Of a stretch of DNA of 64,000 nt, positions 11,955 through 23,893 are shown one piece after another. Positions within the stretch are counted from its first letter, which is position 1. Every line of letters starts with the position of its first letter. Position numbers and translations under genes: made by a program. The stretch is from Blattamonas nauphoetae (Eukaryota > Preaxostyla > Oxymonadida): NCBI GenBank assembly GCA_033064195.1, contig JARBJD010000069.1, forward strand, positions 1 through 64,000. Reading direction: 5' to 3'. The notes beneath the pieces are model-generated. The model did no database searches. It had not been told where the DNA came from and saw only the letters and a list, made by a program, of their open reading frames with translations.

Positions 11955-12085
11955 GCCGTGGACTTTGTGGACTTGTGGACCTTCGCGAAGCTTAGGCTCT
12001 TTAGAGCCGATGTGGACCTCCAAAAATAAAAAACCAATTTGATTTCGCGATCCACCTGGGCCACCTGGTCCAGTCAATTGGATTG
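11955..12085 (-). repeat. Further GTCCA-rich unit with hairpin cassette
   Basis: An inverted copy of array unit 2 including the 29 bp hairpin cassette (11981-12009) and the ccacctgggccacctggtcc core. With the array at 9140-10340 it brackets the 201 aa gene. From 12086 to 12297 I see nothing. Confidence 0.75.
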
Positions 12086-12297
12086 ATGTACAACATCGAC
12101 ATGATCGTGCCGATTGATTTGACCCTGAATCGTCTGCAATCCATTTTTGGAGCTCATTTTATCAAAATAAAGTAAGAATCAGGTTCAAAATTCATCAAAA
12201 TCGAAGTGTCAGGAAATGTATGTTTTTGAGGTCAAAAGTGATTTATTCCGTGTAATTGGCGATCTAGATAGGTATCGATTTCCGTCTTCTATACTAC

Positions 12298-13878
12298 TTA
12301 TCTCGAGTTTTCGTTTTCAGCGTTAGATCTTTCTTTCACTTCACATTTCAAGTATTTTAACGAACATAAGTCGTCCCCACACGGCTTGTGTTCAATTGTA
12401 GTTTTTTTTGCTCACACCTTTTTCACCTCACATTCTTCCAACAGTTTTCAAAACAGCACCGTTTCTCCGCGTTTTCACATATTTGAGGTCCTTTTGGACA
12501 GTTTGAAGAAGCTGTGGTTTGATTTTCGTGAGTTTTTGTTCATTCGTTCTTTCATAGTGTTCAAAATACATTTTTTTTCGATCCTTGCATTTCACTGTTT
12601 GCCTGCGTTCAGACGGGTTCAACCCCTTTTTTCTCTCATTTCACCCGTCCCGTTTCACGAATCATTCACTCGTATTTCCTCTTTGTTCCTGTCATTTCAC
12701 AACCCTTTTTTAGACCGTTTGGCCTTCTTCAGCTCATCACGATATTGACTTTTTCATTTTATTCACTTAATTGGATGAAAAGAGATCGAAACAAGCTAAA
12801 ATGAAACGGGCAGGTTCAATACAAACTGGTGAAATGGAGATCATGATAATGGTGTGAAATTTGACATAAATAATGAGAAAAAAGTCTGATCACACCTTTA
12901 TATTACAGTAAAAAACAAGAAAGTTGGAAAAAATCGAGGGAAATATTCAATGAGAGGTTCGAAGACAGAGATCCGATACAGATCACGATCCATCAGATCC
13001 TCGTGACAAGTAGGGAATATGAGGGAACAAAAATTAGTGTAATTGAGGAAAAGAAGGTTAAGGTGAAACAAACATGAGTGAAGTGAAACAGATGAATAAA
13101 CAATGAAAAAATGAGTACGGAGAAGTGACCAAAACATGAAATGAGAAGTAACGAAAATGAAGTGACAAGACAAATAAAAACAGCTAAAATAAGAGTGAAC
13201 AAAGAAGATGAACGAGGTGAAATGATCAATTACAGGCAAAAGTACAAAGATACAGCGACAGCAGAGATCACGTCTGAAAAGTGAGAAAAAAGAGATGAGT
13301 AAGAAAAACGAGAATGAAAACAAGTTGAAGAAAGAATAGACGAGGAGAACGGAGGTAAGTGTAAGAGATAGGAAACAACATACAATGACGGATTAGTTAA
13401 AGTTGTTGATCTGTTCCATACGATGGAATCTGAAGAAACATATGAGACAGAACAAATGAAAGTAACAAGTTGAACGAAAGAAGAGTACGGAATAAAATGA
13501 CGAAGAAGACGAACAACAACAGAGATGAAGTGTGATCTTGATCGCATAACAAAAATGGTAAAAGGAAGACAAAGATGAGAGGATCGTCGTGTGTCAGATC
13601 CTAGAAGACAGGAGTGTCAGTAAACTAGTGAAAAGGAAGACACTGTATGTGAGAAAAAACCCATAATCAATAAAAAATGAGAACGGGGAAGTGATCGAAC
13701 TTGAAAACAGAACTAGTGAAAAAAGAGGAAAATCAACGTGAAATGATCAAAAACATGTTAAACTGCAAAGATATGACGTCGGCCGAGATCGATCCTACTA
13801 AGTGGAGAAAAGAGATGATCAAGAAAAACGAGAATGAAAACAAGTTGAAGGAAGAATAGATGTGAAGAACAGAGGAAA
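12298..13878 (+). repeat. Left arm of giant inverted repeat
   Basis: About 1581 bp that returns in reverse complement at 14365-15946. Four pairs of open frames on opposite strands encode identical peptides at mirror positions (sum of coordinates 28244). The only difference I found is a run of 5 A at about 13550 against 6 T in the other arm. The first 480 bp is pyrimidine-rich on the plus strand and the rest strongly purine-rich. Within the arm a module of about 100 bp (agaaaaacgagaatgaaaac plus flanks) occurs near 13275 and again near 13800. The frames are low-complexity and I do not call genes. Confidence 0.9.
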
Positions 13879-14364
13879 TTTTAAGAGATCAGATGTCACA
13901 GACCGTTCAAAATTGAAGAAGTGGATGTTTGTCCAATACGATGAGATCTAAGGAAAAAGAAGAGAGCAAGCATATGAAAATGAATGTAAAAAGAAAGAAG
14001 AAAGTTGGGAAAGTGAATGAAAAGATGAATAATTGGAAAAAATGTCGAGATGCAGCGACGTTCTTGATCGAATATAAAAAGTGGAGAAAAGAGATGAAAA
14101 TGAAAGGAAAAAGAAGCGAGAAAGAAGAGAATGAGGTCGATATGATGAGGATTTGGGAAAAATTTCGAGATAAGGCACGATCACAATCGAGTTGAACTTG
14201 TAAATAAAAAATGATGTTGAGAAAATGAAGCAAACTGTGATGATGCTGTGAATTGGATACATCCATAAAACGATGAATAAGAACGAAATGAGCATTTTTT
14301 GGAAAATGAGTGATCGATCTCGATATTCTTTCCAATTATTCATCTTTTCATTCACTTTCCCAAC
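13879..14364. repeat. Spacer of the giant inverted repeat, with a nested inverted repeat
   Basis: The 486 bp between the arms is not symmetric as a whole. It contains a smaller inverted pair at about 14003-14049 and 14317-14363 (gaatgaaaagatgaataatt and its complement, two or three mismatches). A third diverged copy of the arm module lies near 14040-14110. An open frame on plus (13929-14195) encodes a Lys/Glu-rich peptide, probably a by-product of the purine-rich strand. Confidence 0.7.
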
Positions 14365-15946
14365 TTTCCTCTGTTCTTCACATCTATTCTTCCTTCAACT
14401 TGTTTTCATTCTCGTTTTTCTTGATCATCTCTTTTCTCCACTTAGTAGGATCGATCTCGGCCGACGTCATATCTTTGCAGTTTTACATGTTTTTGATCAT
14501 TTCACGTTGATTTTCCTCTTTTTTCACTAGTTCTGTTTTCAAGTTCGATCACTTCCCCGTTCTCATTTTTTATTGATTATGGGTTTTTTCTCACATACAG
14601 TGTCTTCCTTTTCACTAGTTTACTGACACTCCTGTCTTCTAGGATCTGACACACGACGATCCTCTCATCTTTGTCTTCCTTTTACCATTTTTTGTTATGC
14701 GATCAAGATCACACTTCATCTCTGTTGTTGTTCGTCTTCTTCGTCATTTTATTCCGTACTCTTCTTTCGTTCAACTTGTTACTTTCATTTGTTCTGTCTC
14801 ATATGTTTCTTCAGATTCCATCGTATGGAACAGATCAACAACTTTAACTAATCCGTCATTGTATGTTGTTTCCTATCTCTTACACTTACCTCCGTTCTCC
14901 TCGTCTATTCTTTCTTCAACTTGTTTTCATTCTCGTTTTTCTTACTCATCTCTTTTTTCTCACTTTTCAGACGTGATCTCTGCTGTCGCTGTATCTTTGT
15001 ACTTTTGCCTGTAATTGATCATTTCACCTCGTTCATCTTCTTTGTTCACTCTTATTTTAGCTGTTTTTATTTGTCTTGTCACTTCATTTTCGTTACTTCT
15101 CATTTCATGTTTTGGTCACTTCTCCGTACTCATTTTTTCATTGTTTATTCATCTGTTTCACTTCACTCATGTTTGTTTCACCTTAACCTTCTTTTCCTCA
15201 ATTACACTAATTTTTGTTCCCTCATATTCCCTACTTGTCACGAGGATCTGATGGATCGTGATCTGTATCGGATCTCTGTCTTCGAACCTCTCATTGAATA
15301 TTTCCCTCGATTTTTTCCAACTTTCTTGTTTTTTACTGTAATATAAAGGTGTGATCAGACTTTTTTCTCATTATTTATGTCAAATTTCACACCATTATCA
15401 TGATCTCCATTTCACCAGTTTGTATTGAACCTGCCCGTTTCATTTTAGCTTGTTTCGATCTCTTTTCATCCAATTAAGTGAATAAAATGAAAAAGTCAAT
15501 ATCGTGATGAGCTGAAGAAGGCCAAACGGTCTAAAAAAGGGTTGTGAAATGACAGGAACAAAGAGGAAATACGAGTGAATGATTCGTGAAACGGGACGGG
15601 TGAAATGAGAGAAAAAAGGGGTTGAACCCGTCTGAACGCAGGCAAACAGTGAAATGCAAGGATCGAAAAAAAATGTATTTTGAACACTATGAAAGAACGA
15701 ATGAACAAAAACTCACGAAAATCAAACCACAGCTTCTTCAAACTGTCCAAAAGGACCTCAAATATGTGAAAACGCGGAGAAACGGTGCTGTTTTGAAAAC
15801 TGTTGGAAGAATGTGAGGTGAAAAAGGTGTGAGCAAAAAAAACTACAATTGAACACAAGCCGTGTGGGGACGACTTATGTTCGTTAAAATACTTGAAATG
15901 TGAAGTGAAAGAAAGATCTAACGCTGAAAACGAAAACTCGAGATAA
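14365..15946 (-). repeat. Right arm of giant inverted repeat
   Basis: Reverse complement of 12298-13878. The match ends abruptly after ctcgagataa on the right; the flank to about 16140 has the same AG-rich texture but no left-hand counterpart. This suggests that the left arm was cut short or that the right side is the original sequence. Confidence 0.9.
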
Positions 15947-18900
15947 AAGTCTGAGAGTGATGAACGCGTAAACGAATGTTCGGAGAGACACTAAAAGGCG
16001 ATTCAAAACGGTTTGAAATGCAAAAAAGTGAGCAAATGTGAGGCGAGCGGGAACTTCAAAAAAGCGTTGGAAGGATGTAAATGTGATGTGGTGAAACTTT
16101 GGCGAGTTAAAATCGAAAACTGAAAAAAGGAACAAAAATGCCCCCGTGAAAACGATCGTTTTGAAAGGTCGTTTTTATCAGGGACCGCTGAACCATTATC
16201 AACATATCTGTGGTTTTTGGATGAAAACTATCAAAATATTCTGAATTAGGCCAAGACATCAATAATTGTTACGATCGTGTGACGGAGTGGTCAAACAGTT
16301 ACTTTTTTTCATGTGACTTCGAATGGAACTCAAGATTATCCTTTTGAAAAAGAAATGATGATTATTGCTTTAAATCAATACAAAACTTGGCCTGTTAAGC
16401 TGTGTCCAGTCGAGGTGTGATTGTCCAGTCCAATGTCCAGTCTCCTATTTGGGCGTCGCAGCGCTGGTAAAAATCTATTATGCTTTTGACAGCTCGATCT
16501 CAATACGAATCGTGGTTGGAGGGATGATATTAAAGAAAGCATCCACAGAATGCCTGTGAAAGAGGATATCTCCTGCCCACATACACGTGTAGAGAGTTGG
16601 GGATCGATTCATGAACAGCATGGGTTCGATCAAAGAGTGAATCTCACTCTTGGTGTTTTCTGCGTTCAGACAAGAAAAGAACGAGATACATACAAACAAA
16701 TGGCATATCTCAAAGAATGAGGAATGAATGATGTGGGATCTGATGAAAACAGAATGCGAATGAATGTGCAAATCCTCCTCTCCCTACTCTTCATGTTCTC
16801 TCGCTTTTATCATCTCCTCATCATGCTTCTTTGTACTCTTCTCTCGTTGTGTTCTTTCTCCAATTCTAGACGGCGTCTGTTTGTTAAGTTGAGTAGTCCA
16901 GATAAACATGGTGAGGAGTCAGATATAGTTCAGATTTGAAGATTTGCTGTTTCGGATCATCGCACGGGTTCGACGAGACGATAAATTTCGAGCATCCTCT
17001 TTGTACGAGGAGTTGGAGTATCGCTCACTCGCCTGATATTCTTTTGACTCTCACAGAGTGTGGATGAAACCTGAATCGACAGCGTTGATTGATAAGTTGT
17101 TTGTTGGACACCATCTGCTTGGAACAATCACATTGGATCGATGGGAGAGAAGTTTCAGTGGTGACAAAGTTGAATCAACTTGGGAGAAGATAGAACGATA
17201 AAAATGAATATCACACCACTTCCGAACTAAGTTTCGATTGAAGGAGATGAGGGGGGAGACTAGAAGGGGTGTTTAATTCGAGAAATGTTGTCATTTATCC
17301 TTTTCTGTTCTTCGTTTGATCCTGGACAAGTTCGAAGTGTCGATGATGGTTGGGATGAAAGGGGATAATTATGGAGTTTGCGCATCGATAGAATCGTTTT
17401 TTAATCACAAAGAGTAACTTAACACCGATCAATCGTCGGATATTGTTCGGATGCGTTTAGGTGAACTCGTCGTTCAACCAGTACAACTCCGCAAACATTG
17501 CTACATGTATTTTTCTAAATGGAGTGAATGAGAAGACGTTGAAAGTGGAGAGGTGGGAATCCACACTGTAGTGATTTTGTCCCCGTTCGAGAGATGTCGC
17601 GTTCACCACATCCAATTCTGACTCCTGTTCCTCATTGTCGAAGATCAAGACAGGAAGATGATGTGCTTCAATTCCTTCTTCCTTGTTTTTCTCTCCTCCG
17701 CTTCTTTCCGCTCACCTTTAGATTCTTTCGCTATCTTCTCTTATCTGTTCCTCAGTCCCTGTTCAAATGAGAGAAGTGAATATAAGAGTGATGAAGGACA
17801 AATCAAATCAAAAACGTCAAAAGAAAATAAGCGAGAGATGGCTACCGAAAATAGCAACTCCACCATCCTTGTGCATTTTGGGGCACAATTTGTCCATCAT
17901 TGTGAAAGGTTCCTTTGTACACATTCGAATTTCTTTATCTTTCCACATGATGACTGTCGTTCGTTTCTTCCTCAGAGCAGAAGGGGAACGAAAGATGGAT
18001 TGTGTCGACTTGTCGCATGTGGATGAGTGATCACTCTGTTCCTGCGAGAGATTGAGATAGAGTGTGTGAAGGAGGTGTCAATACATTGAAAAAAGAGAGA
18101 AAACACTGTCAATGACGATTCAAACCGTTGTGAGTTTGGCCACATCCAGGGCCAGCAAAACGCAGAGATGAAGACATTGCAGTGCCCAAACAAAGAGAGG
18201 AGATCTAATATTAATCAAAAAGTGAGAGATAAGTGGTAAAATCAAACTGCAATCGGAATTGAGAATGAACTGTGTCCCTTAATAGGTGTCGATTGGACAG
18301 TCCAGGACTGGACAGTCCATTGGACTGTCCAATTTTGCCGACTCGTCAAAACCTCAATAAACGGGATGCACTAATTGTGTAGACTTCAGAAAAAAAATTT
18401 CAGCGAAATGTCCAGTCACGTCCAATGACGTCCAATGGTGGGTGGATCAAGTCGAGATTCACACTTGGCTAAATATGATCAAATTATCTCCATTTCGCTA
18501 TTTCTTAAGTGATTATTGTCATTTCTTTGTGAAAATGATTGAATGAGTGAATTGAGGATGAGAGAAGCAAGTCTAAAAATGAATGTCCAATAGAGGTCGA
18601 TTGTCCAGTCCAACATTGGCAACGTCCAATCCAATTAACATGCCAATACAAAACCATCTGTTTGACTTCAAATTTTCTTTTTTCTTGTTGATCAGACGAA
18701 AACATTTAATATGGGAGAAAAATGACACACACAATAAAATCATGCATGATGTGCGAATCGACGAACAACAAAATAAAATGAAACATCGAGAAAATGAAGA
18801 GCAATAAATACGTTTCCATTGCACCTCTGTTTCTCTTCCATTTCCATTGTTGCTTTCGGCTTCTTTCTTCGCCTGATTGCTTCGACACTTTGCAGTACTG

Positions 18901-19065
18901 ATATCTACTCCTCGTTCCTTTGCTTCTTTTGTTCCTATCCTCGTCTCTTTGATTCACTGTGTCGATGTGCTGACCTGCAAAAAGTGAGCTGCTTGGATTT
19001 CTGTCCTTCAAAATGACAATCCATGATGTGTCTGTCAGGCATTGACAACTCGATCAAACACTGCT
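15947..19065. other. Gene-poor stretch with weak exon-like pieces
   Basis: No gene that I can defend. Exon-like minus-strand pieces that could belong to unresolved spliced genes lie at about 16479-16650 (ends IIPPTTIRIEIELSKA) and 17457-17648 (ESELDVVNATSLERGQ). The motif gtccagtc recurs at 16405-16440, 18292-18333, 18410-18440 and 18600-18640, linking this stretch to the arrays at 9.1-12.1 kb. An aaaacgatcgtttt dyad lies near 16153. Confidence 0.4.
18292..18333. repeat. 42 bp palindromic cluster of GGACWGTCC
   Basis: The outer 12 bases (attggacagtcc) are repeated in exact reverse complement at the right end (ggactgtccaat), and another ggacagtcc lies between. It could form a hairpin or cruciform, or be a binding-site cluster. 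Confidence 0.7.
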
Positions 19066-22000
19066 TCACAACACAATATCAACCAATGGAGCATTTGTGC
19101 GGACAGATTCATCCAAAATCATGAACACTGTGTTAACAAACAGTCCTCGGCGTCTTTCGATGATTGGCGAGACCAGAAGCACTCTGTTGCCCACTTCCCA
19201 CATTTCAATCGATGCTCAGATGACATCACTGGCTGACTCTGCATGGTATCCCACTTGCTCTGTGTCGACACGCTGGCGTGCTCCATTCTCCATCTTTGAT
19301 CGTTTTTGCTTCGTTCTCTGCTCTTCCGTTGCCAGGTGGTTCTGGATCTTCATTGCCATCGACATCTCCTCCAATCGATGCAACGAAGAACTGGCTCGAC
19401 CACCTCCACAGAGTGTGCAGAACTTCCTGAAGGAGATATGACGAATGTTTCTGGAGCATCTCCTCCAAAATAGGACTGCTTGCTTCGGAAGCATGTGATG
19501 ATCTGATTATCTGCATGAGCATCGAGACAATCCTTCTGAAATATGGAAAAGCAACTTCGGGAAGTGGTCCAGAGAGTGTTCCGTTGAGTGCCTGTGCAAT
19601 GAGCATCCCACACTGAAGATCGCCTTCCAACTCTCCGCTGGCAAGAACAGCAGGATCCCCTTCCTTTGCATCCATCGTGAGCATATTGTGACAACTCACG
19701 GCTTCTTCCTCATCCACCAAGAGCATGAGTTGCTTGCTCCAAGCGACAAGAAGGTGTTGGCGTTGTTGCTGGAGAAGAGCAAGTTGGGTTGTGACACTTT
19801 GAATGTGCTGGTCGTTGATTTCAGCGTCGTCCACGAGTGGAGTCTCTTGCGTTCGGAGGAGGAAGGGGATGAAATGTGGAGATGTTGCGGGTGGGAGTGA
19901 GATGAGATGTGGGTGAATTTCACGTTGCGGGGGATGACAGCTTCGAACACGGCTTGAACCAGTTCCAACCATCTCAGAACTTTGCTGAGGGCGGAGACTG
20001 CTGTTTCGTGTGCTTTCAGGAAACTGTTGTCGTCCTTCCCACTGATTCGGATGCATCCTGTGAGAGCTACAATGCCCTGCTGCAAAGATGGGAAGAAGAG
20101 AGAGCCGAGCGGGAGATTTGCGAAAGATGTTGACGTGGCTGTTGGTGTTTGTGACTGAGAAACAAAGCTGCTGGCAATCTGGAGAGGAGTGGCTTCTTTA
20201 TTGAAGAGAAGTAAGTTCTCCACCCATCTTCTGTTTGCTTTCTGTGCAAAGTGTAGGTGAAGATGCAGTTTCCGTGAATGGACGATGCCTTCGGACAGAT
20301 TCGATTTTGAAAATGACAAAGAAACTGGTTGTGGAGAACAATGAGATTTGGGGTGATTTGTGCGAGAAGATATGCGTGTTGTGTGACCAGAATAGATCTC
20401 GATATGGTTTTGGTCCTCACCAGTTCAGATAACGCCATTTCTGGTTGGGAACAAGATGAATTTGCCATTCGTACACATCCTGCACGCTCTCCTCGCAGCA
20501 GTCCTTCCATCCTTGCTTTAGCAGCTTCAACTCTTCAGGTTTGAAGAACCTAAAACGAGTGTATTGGAGAGTCCAGGGGAAGTGGTTGACGGTCATGGAG
20601 AGGGTGACAGTGTAGTTCATCAGATGGATCCAAAATCCAATTTTCTTCATCACAACAAGAGACGAAGAATGGAAATTCGAAATGTCGAGAAGATACTGTG
20701 AGAGATTGTGAAGAATGGTTCGTGAGAGGGTTTCAAGGCAGCTTGGGGAGAAGACGAAATCGAAGTACGGTTGCAGTGAAAGCAGTGAGGCGTTGATCGC
20801 TTCCGCTGGGCGTCGTCGCTGTTCCTCGAATGTCCCTCCATTTTGAAAAGCATAGGAATGGAGGAAAGAATCAAGAATCTTCACAAAAAAGATTGTGACA
20901 GTCTCCGCATTGGCCAGAGAGAGTGGCAGACGCTGATTGAGCACAGTTTGTTCAACGGCATTTCGCAAGAATTCTCCGCTCATGATTCCCAACACAAGAT
21001 CCTCTCTTGTTGGGACACAACTGCTCAGCAGCTTGATTGCGGTGTCTGTGAGAGGGGGATGGGGAATGGACAGCAGCCATCCGACAACATCTTTGAATGT
21101 GTCCACAGCGTCTCCGTCTTCACCGAAGAGAGTCAGGAAAGTGTCGACACGAGTTGGTGAATGTTCTGTTGGAGATAAACACGAAGAAACGAACGATCCG
21201 ACCATTTCCAACATGACAGGATCGCGATGAGTCGGCAATGTGGTCTGAAAGTGGGTGAAGATCGTTTTAACGAAGGAGCTGATTTTTGGCAGGACTGCGG
21301 GGAGATGTGAACCCTAAGCAGAAGGACATGAAGTAAAAAACACAAAAAGAAGCACACTGTTGGATTTGGGGAGTCTTGGGTCAGATTTTGAATGCAAAAC
21401 AGCGCCTTCTTGACGATTCGAGGTTTGTGGAACATTTCTGCAACAGGATCAGCGTATCCGAGAATGTGCCCATCGCTCATTTGAACAACAATCTCTTCAA
21501 GAGCGACAACTTTCGCTGTCAGTGCATTTAGAACAGTGTCGGACAGGATTGGCGATGAATGCTGAATTCTGTAACGCACAGCTGTTTCAGACAAATCTGA
21601 TGGTGAAAGTTGGAATTTTCGGTGGAAGAGCAGCTCAGCCACGATATGAAATGACTGTAGATCTGTTGCCAGGAAGAAAGGGAGCAGAATTGAGAGATCC
21701 AATGTTGGTGACGGCATTCGAACAGAGAATGTTTCCGAAACTGTCACAACATGACTCAAAATGTGCTGATATGGTTCGGGGAGTTCATTTTCAGGAGAAT
21801 TTGCGATGGCAGTGGCAAAGAACGTCAGAGTTGGATCGAGAGTATAAGAGAAGAATTCCCTCGCTAAACCGGAGGTAGTAAACGATTCGTCCAGGCAATG
21901 ATCAGCAAGTGATTTCCAACACTGCACATATGGATGATAACAAGGACAATCACACAAAGTGACTAAGTTCGAGATTTGATTCGTTTGGGAGGAGAGAGTT

Positions 22001-22393
22001 TCTGAATATCCAAGAAAGAGGTTTCCCAAGATATAATCGAATCCAATTTGATCCCAGTATTGTTCCTATAAACGTGAAAAATCGAGAAAGCTCATACCGC
22101 AACGATGGAGAATGCGGAAGCAGCGAAGCTGGTTGAAGAGTGAAAATATGAAGTACACATACAACGACGGGCGGATTAGGAAAGTGTTGAATCGTATTTC
22201 GAAATTTTTGGGCCACTGAACTGTTCAGCAATCGGTCTATTTGTTGGGTTGTCGCTGAAAACGATTCAGGAGAGAAAGGCGAACTCAAATCATTGTAGAA
22301 GTCATCCAGAAGATCAATCACTTGAGATTCACTGCTTGCATGGGACAGACTCCGATAAAACGGTCGTGGAAAAGCATCCGCTTTCTTCGACAT
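19066..22393 (-). CDS. Unknown 985 aa protein, six exons
   Basis: Not recognised. Exons (minus): 22393-22163, 22065-21358, 21313-20434, 20324-19924, 19843-19255, 19214-19066. Reading phase is kept across all joins. Introns are 97, 44, 109, 80 and 40 bp with donors GTATGT, GTGTGC, GTTATC, GTGAAA and GTGGGA. The 109 bp one has the weakest donor and is the least certain join. The start is the first Met (MSKKADAFPRPFYRSLSH). The protein is rich in Leu/Ser/Phe with amphipathic helices throughout (for example DAVDTFKDVVGWLLSI and MSGEFLRNAVEQTVL), compatible with an alpha-helical repeat scaffold, and has no membrane helix or catalytic motif that I can see. It ends RTNAPLVDIVL. Probably a lineage-specific cytoplasmic protein. 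Confidence 0.6.
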
Positions 22394-22627
22394 TTTTTGA
22401 TGGAGAGATCACTCAATTGGGAAACGATACACTTCATATTTTCCTCTCTCAATTCATCTGTACCTATCTCCTCAGTTTCATCACTTCAATATTGTGGGGT
22501 CGGGCACTGAAACGAACAAATGGTGAAGTGAAGTTGTGAAAATGATTCGAGAAGTGTTTGAGTGGAGGGCATTCTGACATTACCAATTTGAATCGTCTTG
22601 TTCCTCATGAGTGATTCATTATCTTCA

Positions 22628-23792
22628 TTAGAAAGACCCTTCATTGCCGTCTTCTCCCTCAGCGTACTGTTCGTCGACCACGCCGTATACGAGTCCCGAC
22701 GAACTGACTCCGGTGTTCATATTATATTCTTTGTTTTCATCTGGTGCTTCTGATTGATATTCTTCTTCTTTTTCTTCATTTTCGACTTCATCGTTGTTGT
22801 TTGTTGGTTCTGAGAAGCTTTCCAATCTGAATAGTCCGTGGATCACACGCTTCTCCGCCTATTTTTCAACATCAATCGGTATTTCGTCATCAGATGAGCA
22901 CCCATCGTCGTATTCATCCTGTCTTTTGCTTCGGAATTCTTTTAATCGTCTGGACACATTTGGATAGTATTCTCTGCGAAACTTGATCAACGGGATCAGT
23001 TTGACAGCGATCGGGCGGAGGACCAGAATTTGCAAGGCATAAAACGCGATGGGATTGATGTTGTGGAAGGAGGCCATTTCGGCAGCGTCCTCCAGCCCTT
23101 CCTCCAGTAAGGGGTGATGGAAGCGGAGGACACGCACACAGCGCATGCGGAGACACACAAACAGGATCTTGAGATCGGAGAAGAGGAAGCTGTCAGATTT
23201 TGTTTGGTCCAAGTGTGCAAGCTGCTTGTGTGCGATGCCCTGTTTGAGAAGGGTGGTCGTCGCCTTGTGAAACTTCACGAGAATCCAGTGAAGACGTTGC
23301 TCACGTAAATTAATGCTTTGACAACACTGTTTCGGTTTGACAGCTCCAGTTGTTATCTGGTTCAAGACCAGTATGGCGCCGATATGGTCAGTCACACCTT
23401 GATGGTTCTGGATGGACTAAAATGAGAGAACGAGATGAAATCGAGTGGTCGGAACTCAATAACTTGCGTTTGGGCTCGATCTAGCAAAGTCATCTTTGTT
23501 TGAATCACGCTTAGCTTCTGAGTGGAAATATGAACGCGCCACCAGGATGTCTGTTCCATTTCTCGACTCATCTGATATTTTTTGATGCTTGTTCTCTCTC
23601 AGATACAGTCGAAAATGTAAAACTGCAAGCACGTAATATGTAAGAAAGAATTCTGACCTATGTTTTATTCTCTTCACAGCAGAGTTCTGTGAGGATATTT
23701 TTGACGCCAACAACCAAACCAGCCTTGTTGGTCAGTTTGGAGGTGAAATGTTCAGTTGGGGGACGGATCCGATCTCTGTCAAGAACAATCAT
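22628..23792 (-). CDS. Unknown protein, about 270 aa or longer, three or four exons
   Basis: Not recognised. Start at Met 23792 (MIVLDRDRIRPPTEHFTSKL). Exons are 23792-23678, 23622-23464 and from 23397, with introns of 55 and 66 bp that keep the phase. The frame meets TAG at 22859 (270 aa), but the same frame reopens at once and continues with an acidic protein-like tail to a stop at 22628. A 75 bp intron (22901-22827, GTGCTC...TATTCAG) would remove the TAG in phase and join the two, giving the longer form. Seen: a basic, helical centre (FRREYYPNVSRRLKEFR), then an acidic C-terminus (EVENEEKEEEYQSEAPDE). No membrane segment or catalytic motif. 22394-22627 holds nothing visible. Confidence 0.5.
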
Positions 23793-23893
23793 TGGAATTG
23801 TTCAATTTGGTTTTCAGCATCAATTTCGGCAGAAAAACAGAGATAAATCAAATCATTGTTGAAATGGAGAGCTATACAGAGAAAAGATTGTTA

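Noticed and set aside
12386-15858. Open frames of 60-140 codons in the palindrome arms
   Set aside because: They are mirrored, low-complexity and driven by the strand composition; no start context, motif or homologous family is visible.
22859-22861. Alternative genetic code (TAG as sense)
   Set aside because: Other well-supported genes in the window stop cleanly at TAA, TAG and TGA, and long frames contain no systematic in-frame TAG; an intron explains this single case.
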